Positions 59,983 through 64,000 of a DNA stretch of 64,000 nucleotides are shown here, piece by piece (within the stretch, counting starts at the first letter, position 1; the number at the start of each line of letters is the position of its first letter). Source of the DNA: Lachnospiraceae bacterium (lineage in GTDB: Bacteria; Bacillota; Clostridia; Lachnospirales; Lachnospiraceae); assembly GCA_017457865.1 (NCBI GenBank), contig JAFTGN010000075.1, positions 27,893 to 91,892 on the forward strand, read 5' to 3'. Under the pieces are notes generated by a model. That model saw nothing but the letters and a program-made list of their open reading frames with translations. It was not told where the DNA came from and ran no database searches. The position numbers and the translations under genes were made by a program.

Positions 59983-62298
59983 CTATTGTAACCTCAATTT
60001 TTCTATTTCTGTCAACCACGGATAAAATGCGGTCATATCATCCGGAATGGTCTCTACGTCTACTGTCTGGGCAGAAAAGCAAATGCAGGTTCTGCACTGG
60101 CACACTGGTACTTCCACTGCCTGTTCCAGAATCTCTTCCAGACATTTGTAATAGGCTTTGTCCCGAAGCTCCGGGTCTCTCTCTTTTTTTAATTCCGTCA
60201 GCAGACTGTCCAAGGTCTGGTCTTCCAGATGATACCAGTTTTGCATGGTTTCTTCTTTCAACAGACTGCTGCTGCCATAGGTATGGTACAAATCCGGATA
60301 CAGCGTATCTTCCCGAATGCCGCACCACAATTCATAAGTGCCTTCTGACAGCCGTTCCTGTAATGCCGCTTTTGTCTCCACATCTGTCAGTTCCAGATGA
60401 ATCCCCAGCTCTTCCAGATGGGCCTGCGCCTGTTCTGCCAGCAGTTCACACACTTCCATGTCTGCCATGTCTGATGCCAGACACAACTCAAATGTGAGGG
60501 ACCCCCCGGAAGGGGCTTTTATCACTTTCTGCCCCCGCACCGTGTAGCCTGCCTGCTTGAAATAGTCCAGCACTGCCTGTTTCATGGCTTCTTCTGCTTC
60601 TTCCCCGGTCATGTCTTCCTCATAAATCTCATGTCCCTGACGATCCCTGGTATAGGCCTGCTGATAGGCTTCCTCAGAAGAACCGGGGGCAATATCAAAA
60701 ATACGGGAAGCCGGATAATCCAACACCCCATAGGTACTGCCTGCATAGGCATTCACTGCTTCCTTTCGTTCATATGCAAACAGAGTGGCCAATGCCTTTC
60801 GCAGGGCAATGGATGGATCTGAATCTCCCTTTCCCCCTACATTGACGGTATCTACATTCATGCCAATATAACTGTAACTTGCGGAATCTGCCAGGCAGGT
60901 GTAAATCCGCTCTCCGCTGATGGCATCATTGCCATTTTCCTGTCGGATGGCATTTAACACACGCTGGCTGTCCTGTACCTGCACCACATCCAGCTGCCCT
61001 TCTGACAGTAAGGTCAATTTCTCTTCCTCTGTCACTGGCTGCCAGCTGATATTTCCAATCTCCGGTTCTCCTTTGTAATAATAAGGATTTGCCGCAAAGG
61101 TCAACTGTCCCCCTTTTTCTTCCGTCATATAATAGGGTCCGGCACCCACAGGCAGCTGTACTCTGTCTAAAATAGCCTCCAAAGCCTCTCTGTCAAATCC
61201 AAACTGATTTTCCGAAACTGCATACAGACTTTCCTCTCCATATTTTTTCAAAGAAAGCACCGGAATGTCCAGACTATACAGCGTTTCCTCATCATATCCA
61301 TTGGTGTCAATATCCACCCGAAAAGCGCTGATTCTGCGAATTCCCGAAATATTCGGGGCTTTGCCCCGCTGTCCCGATGCGATCTTTTCCGCAATCAAAT
61401 ATTCCTCTGCCAGCTGCCTGGCATCCTCCTCATAGGTGGTTTCATCCGCCCCACAGACACGTCCCAGTGCGCCATAATCCCCACCGTATTCTGCTGCCAC
61501 CACACTGACTACATCTGCACTTACTGCCTCAGGGGGATAAGACTCCTCCTGTCCATAAAAATGCAGAAACAATTCCTCCGGTGATGCATACTGGTCTGTC
61601 AATAAGGAATAATCGGTGGACTCATATAATGACCTGCACCAGTCCAGCTCTTCTTCCAGCACAGGAACCACAAGGGTACGATTCAGCTCCTCTGCCAGTT
61701 CCTCTGGCAGTTCCTGCAATGCCTGTGTGATTTCCTCCTCCTCCACTGTCACATCAGCCGGTGCTTCCAGCCGATAGTTCTGCATCCCGATGATGGGCAC
61801 ATGGGCCAGAGAATAAGGGCCGGTGTAAGCAGGATCAGACAGCACATACAGCGTAAACAGCAGATCATCTGCCGTCAGGGATTCCCCTTCAGGGGTGCAG
61901 GCATCCTCCCGCAAAGTAATATGATAGGTGGTGATGTCATCCTTTGCATTATAGGAGACATCAATCTTGGCAATGCCTTCATAAGTGTAGGCAAAACCAT
62001 TGTGTTCCAGTTCCTTCTGGTAAATGGCATCATACACGATTTCTCCACTACGGTCTACCGTCAGCAGCATGGCCTGTGTCAGACGCACCAGTTCCTGCTC
62101 CGGATCCGAAACCGCAAACAACGGATGGAAAGAACCAATGCCCCCATCATACCCGATGTGCAGGATTTCATCTGCCTGTACCTGCACGTCCGTTTCTTCC
62201 TGTGTGGTCTCCTCTGAATCTGTCTGTCCCCTGCAGCCGGCGAACCATACCATGCAAAACAGCAACAGCCAGAAACTGTTCCTTTTTGTTCTATTCAT
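59983..62298 (-). CDS. Family 5 extracellular solute-binding lipoprotein
   Basis: A 771-residue lipoprotein of the peptide/nickel-binding SBP_bac_5 family, longer than the usual 500-600. The signal peptide ends in WFAGC, with lipidated Cys22. The mature part begins ILHIGYDGGIGSFHPLFAVSDPEQELVRLTQAMLL. It has YHITLREDACTPEGESLTADDLLFTLYVLSDPAYTGP, AGPYYMTEEKGGQLTFAANPYYYKGEPEI and IALRKALATLFAYERKEAVNAY, the typical landmarks. An insertion of about 100 residues (ITQALQELPEEL to AEEYLIAEKI) explains the extra length. The ribosome-binding site GGATGATG is weak. The upstream gene is a polytopic membrane protein; no oligopeptide permease is visible. Confidence 0.9.
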   Translation of the reverse strand: MNRTKRNSFWLLLFCMVWFAGCRGQTDSEETTQEETDVQVQADEILHIGYDGGIGSFHPLFAVSDPEQELVRLTQAMLLTVDRSGEIVYDAIYQKELEHNGFAYTYEGIAKIDVSYNAKDDITTYHITLREDACTPEGESLTADDLLFTLYVLSDPAYTGPYSLAHVPIIGMQNYRLEAPADVTVEEEEITQALQELPEELAEELNRTLVVPVLEEELDWCRSLYESTDYSLLTDQYASPEELFLHFYGQEESYPPEAVSADVVSVVAAEYGGDYGALGRVCGADETTYEEDARQLAEEYLIAEKIASGQRGKAPNISGIRRISAFRVDIDTNGYDEETLYSLDIPVLSLKKYGEESLYAVSENQFGFDREALEAILDRVQLPVGAGPYYMTEEKGGQLTFAANPYYYKGEPEIGNISWQPVTEEEKLTLLSEGQLDVVQVQDSQRVLNAIRQENGNDAISGERIYTCLADSASYSYIGMNVDTVNVGGKGDSDPSIALRKALATLFAYERKEAVNAYAGSTYGVLDYPASRIFDIAPGSSEEAYQQAYTRDRQGHEIYEEDMTGEEAEEAMKQAVLDYFKQAGYTVRGQKVIKAPSGGSLTFELCLASDMADMEVCELLAEQAQAHLEELGIHLELTDVETKAALQERLSEGTYELWCGIREDTLYPDLYHTYGSSSLLKEETMQNWYHLEDQTLDSLLTELKKERDPELRDKAYYKCLEEILEQAVEVPVCQCRTCICFSAQTVDVETIPDDMTAFYPWLTEIEKLRLQ

Positions 62299-62466
62299 CA
62301 CATCATCCAATCTCACGCATGCATCTTGCATTTTTTGTTTAAATTAGTTTATTTAAATCGCAATCAATTCTATGATACCACAAATCCACCTGATAAGCAC
62401 CTATTTCTCTGAAAATTTGATGGCATCCCTAATCATAAAACAGTCTGGTGCTTCTTGGGCTGCCAA

Positions 62467-62501
62467 TTTTTATGTAATCGGAAGTTCCCGTTACATAAAA
62501 A
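62467..62501. other. Hairpin in the gap before the 62298 lipoprotein gene
   Basis: TTTTTATGTAA and TTACATAAAAA pair over 11 bp with a 13-base loop. The A/T-rich base would give a T-run on either strand. It could end the transcript of the membrane protein gene at 62583. No other feature is seen in 62299-62582. Confidence 0.5.
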
Positions 62502-62582
62502 CAAGACGAAGCAACCAGAGATCACTTCATCCTGTTTTATATTGGCTATATCATTTTCAATATACCATCCCTGCCACACCCA

Positions 62583-64000
62583 TCAACTCCGAATCCGAAA
62601 GGTCTTCGGTGCAATGCAATACACTGCCACACAGGAAATCAGTCCATACACCACGCATAGCAAAATCATCAGACCGCCAAACAACAGCGTATCCACATGG
62701 AGATTGATCATGGTATAACACACCACATACGTGACGCCCATCAGCAGCCGATACGGGATGCTTTTCACTTCCGTCCCTGCCGTATAGGGCTGTAACAGAT
62801 AATACCAGGTCAGATAGTGGACAGAAAAAAGCAAACTCATGGCCACGGTGCCCACAAACAACACCACATAATACAATGGCGTATCTGCACCGCCACTGAC
62901 CAGCAGTCCCATCACCATACCTGCCCCGATCACCACTGCCGGCAGCAGATTGACTTTGATGATTTCCCGAAGCCGGATCCAATACAGTTCCAAAATCGCC
63001 TTTGGCTGCTTATAAAAGGAGTAGGTCAGCAAACTGTGATCGCAGTTGACGAACAATGCCTGTGTATACCCGGTTCCCGTGTTCAGTGCATACATAAAAA
63101 ACAGCAGTTTGGCAAAATGATTTTGAAACAATTCCTTGAAATCCGGACGAAATTCCGGCTGCACATACAGCCATGCCACCAGTGCTACAAACAACAGACC
63201 ACAGATGACACTGGTAATGACAGAGCGTCTCCACAACAGTTTTTTATGCCGCTTGACAAACAACTCATGCAGATACTCAAATCCATGCCGATTGCTGGAC
63301 ACCGTTGTGTTGTCAGAAATCAGGTTCCGGCTGTTTAATGTCTCCAGCTGCACCTCATCGGTATCGGGATGCAGCACCTTCCAGGACAGCTGCTGGCAGA
63401 TTTCCCTGTAGTAAGGAAAGGTTCGGATGTATGGAATACAGCAGATACCTGCCACTGCCCCAGCCAGCATCCCGATCACCAGTATGTTGAGGGGAAGGGG
63501 ATGATGAAACAGCACCGGAAGATAAGCCGCTGCCACAAGCCCCGTCACCAGCAGTCCCACACTGTTTTTTGGAAATAGATGGGCATAGTCTTTTGTGTTC
63601 TGATACCGGTACAGCCGCAGGGCAGAAACTGCCAACTTCACCCCGATGACGGATGCAGTCAGCAGCAGTCCCATCCGGATTTTCATGCCAAATACCAAGC
63701 CAAACAAGATACCTGCCGTCAGGTAGCCTGCTGCGGTAGACACCAGAAATGTCACATATTCCACTAACTCATACCGCCGTCCATCCATCCGCATCAGTAT
63801 GACCGCATAATACATCTCTTTTGTGTCAGTCAAAAATTTCTGGTGTACCCACGCACCTGCCAGACATAAGAAAAACAAGACGTGTACATATCCGCCTGCC
63901 CCATCAGGCGACAGTGCAAATCCTCTTCCAGACAAGATACGCTCTGTCCAGCCTGTTCCAAATCCGCCATATAATACAAAAACCGGCAGTGCTGCCATCA
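62583..64000 (-). CDS. Large polytopic membrane protein, possibly an ABC-type permease (may extend past the window)
   Basis: At least 471 residues with about 12 hydrophobic segments. An ATG lies at 63998, but the frame may continue past the edge. A central soluble stretch (TFPYYREICQQLSWKVLHPDTDEVQLETLNS, HELFVKRHKKLLWRR) sits between two membrane blocks. KEMYYAVILMRMDGRRYELVEYVTFLVST resembles segments in bacterial export permeases that work with a separate ATPase, but I do not recognise the family. It lies upstream of the family 5 solute-binding lipoprotein on the same strand. An ATPase gene just outside the window would strengthen an ABC assignment. Confidence 0.6.
   Translation of the reverse strand, partial: MAALPVFVLYGGFGTGWTERILSGRGFALSPDGAGGYVHVLFFLCLAGAWVHQKFLTDTKEMYYAVILMRMDGRRYELVEYVTFLVSTAAGYLTAGILFGLVFGMKIRMGLLLTASVIGVKLAVSALRLYRYQNTKDYAHLFPKNSVGLLVTGLVAAAYLPVLFHHPLPLNILVIGMLAGAVAGICCIPYIRTFPYYREICQQLSWKVLHPDTDEVQLETLNSRNLISDNTTVSSNRHGFEYLHELFVKRHKKLLWRRSVITSVICGLLFVALVAWLYVQPEFRPDFKELFQNHFAKLLFFMYALNTGTGYTQALFVNCDHSLLTYSFYKQPKAILELYWIRLREIIKVNLLPAVVIGAGMVMGLLVSGGADTPLYYVVLFVGTVAMSLLFSVHYLTWYYLLQPYTAGTEVKSIPYRLLMGVTYVVCYTMINLHVDTLLFGGLMILLCVVYGLISCVAVYCIAPKTFRIRS

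Overview
This is a mid-GC, low-repeat bacterial chromosome segment that reads as Firmicutes, class Clostridia, most likely family Lachnospiraceae. The grounds are a YlmC/YmxH-type sporulation PRC-barrel protein, AddAB rather than RecBCD, a group B-type [FeFe] hydrogenase, TagGH and LytR-CpsA-Psr (LCP) wall-polymer genes, strong AGGAGG ribosome-binding sites and textbook sigma-A promoters. Species cannot be read from the sequence, and no rRNA, tRNA, phage, transposase or CRISPR array was seen.

Layout. 1-2.8 kb (minus strand): partial methyltransferase, efp, yqeG, nrdR. 2.9-8.4 kb: MATE exporter, DUF2441 protein, AAA/PD-(D/E)XK protein, a broken HAD phosphatase, a LURP-one-like protein and a PIN-domain toxin-antitoxin pair. 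8.5-12.2 kb looks accessory or decaying. It holds a promoter with a cre-like operator driving a His-rich chimera that lacks Walker A, two secreted or anchored paralogues (one with a Cys/His peptidase-like domain), and an orphan HigA-like gene overlapping ylmC. 12.5-22.7 kb: an RND exporter with a very large coiled-coil insertion, a membrane-anchored amidase, GtrA, YfhO and argH. 22.8-35.7 kb is a cell-envelope block: GT2 glycosyltransferase, glmM-glmS, two LCP ligases, TagGH exporter, DUF4422 protein, nucleotidyltransferase and initiating sugar-phosphate transferase. Together these would make amino-sugar precursors, start and export a surface glycopolymer and attach it to peptidoglycan. 36-43 kb: aroC, degV, purA, [FeFe] hydrogenase and an ECF S-component-like protein. 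43-48.8 kb: an orphan solute-binding lipoprotein and purB, purF, purC, with a structured leader before purC. 48.8-64 kb: addA, addB, an FMN-binding-like anchored protein, nadE, a family 5 solute-binding lipoprotein and a partial polytopic membrane protein.

The most unusual signal is not a protein. At least eight intergenic gaps hold members of one family of long imperfect palindromes, about 170-325 bp, called PAL here for convenience (PAL-1 and PAL-3 to PAL-9; PAL-2 is a short remnant). They share a core, and most have ATTGCGAAAC-like termini. Their outer arms and apical stems differ between copies but remain complementary within each copy. They fill gaps almost completely, often touching an upstream stop codon and leaving only the Shine-Dalgarno region before the next start. 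One lies inside addB-addA and another between purF and purB. Paired changes point to selection on hairpin structure. One copy carries a nested insertion of about 96 bp, and a small internal hairpin occurs in both loop orientations.

Coding calls come from reading translations by eye, with starts chosen from ribosome-binding sites. Promoter and terminator calls come from hexamer spacing and stem-loop inspection. No database search was run.
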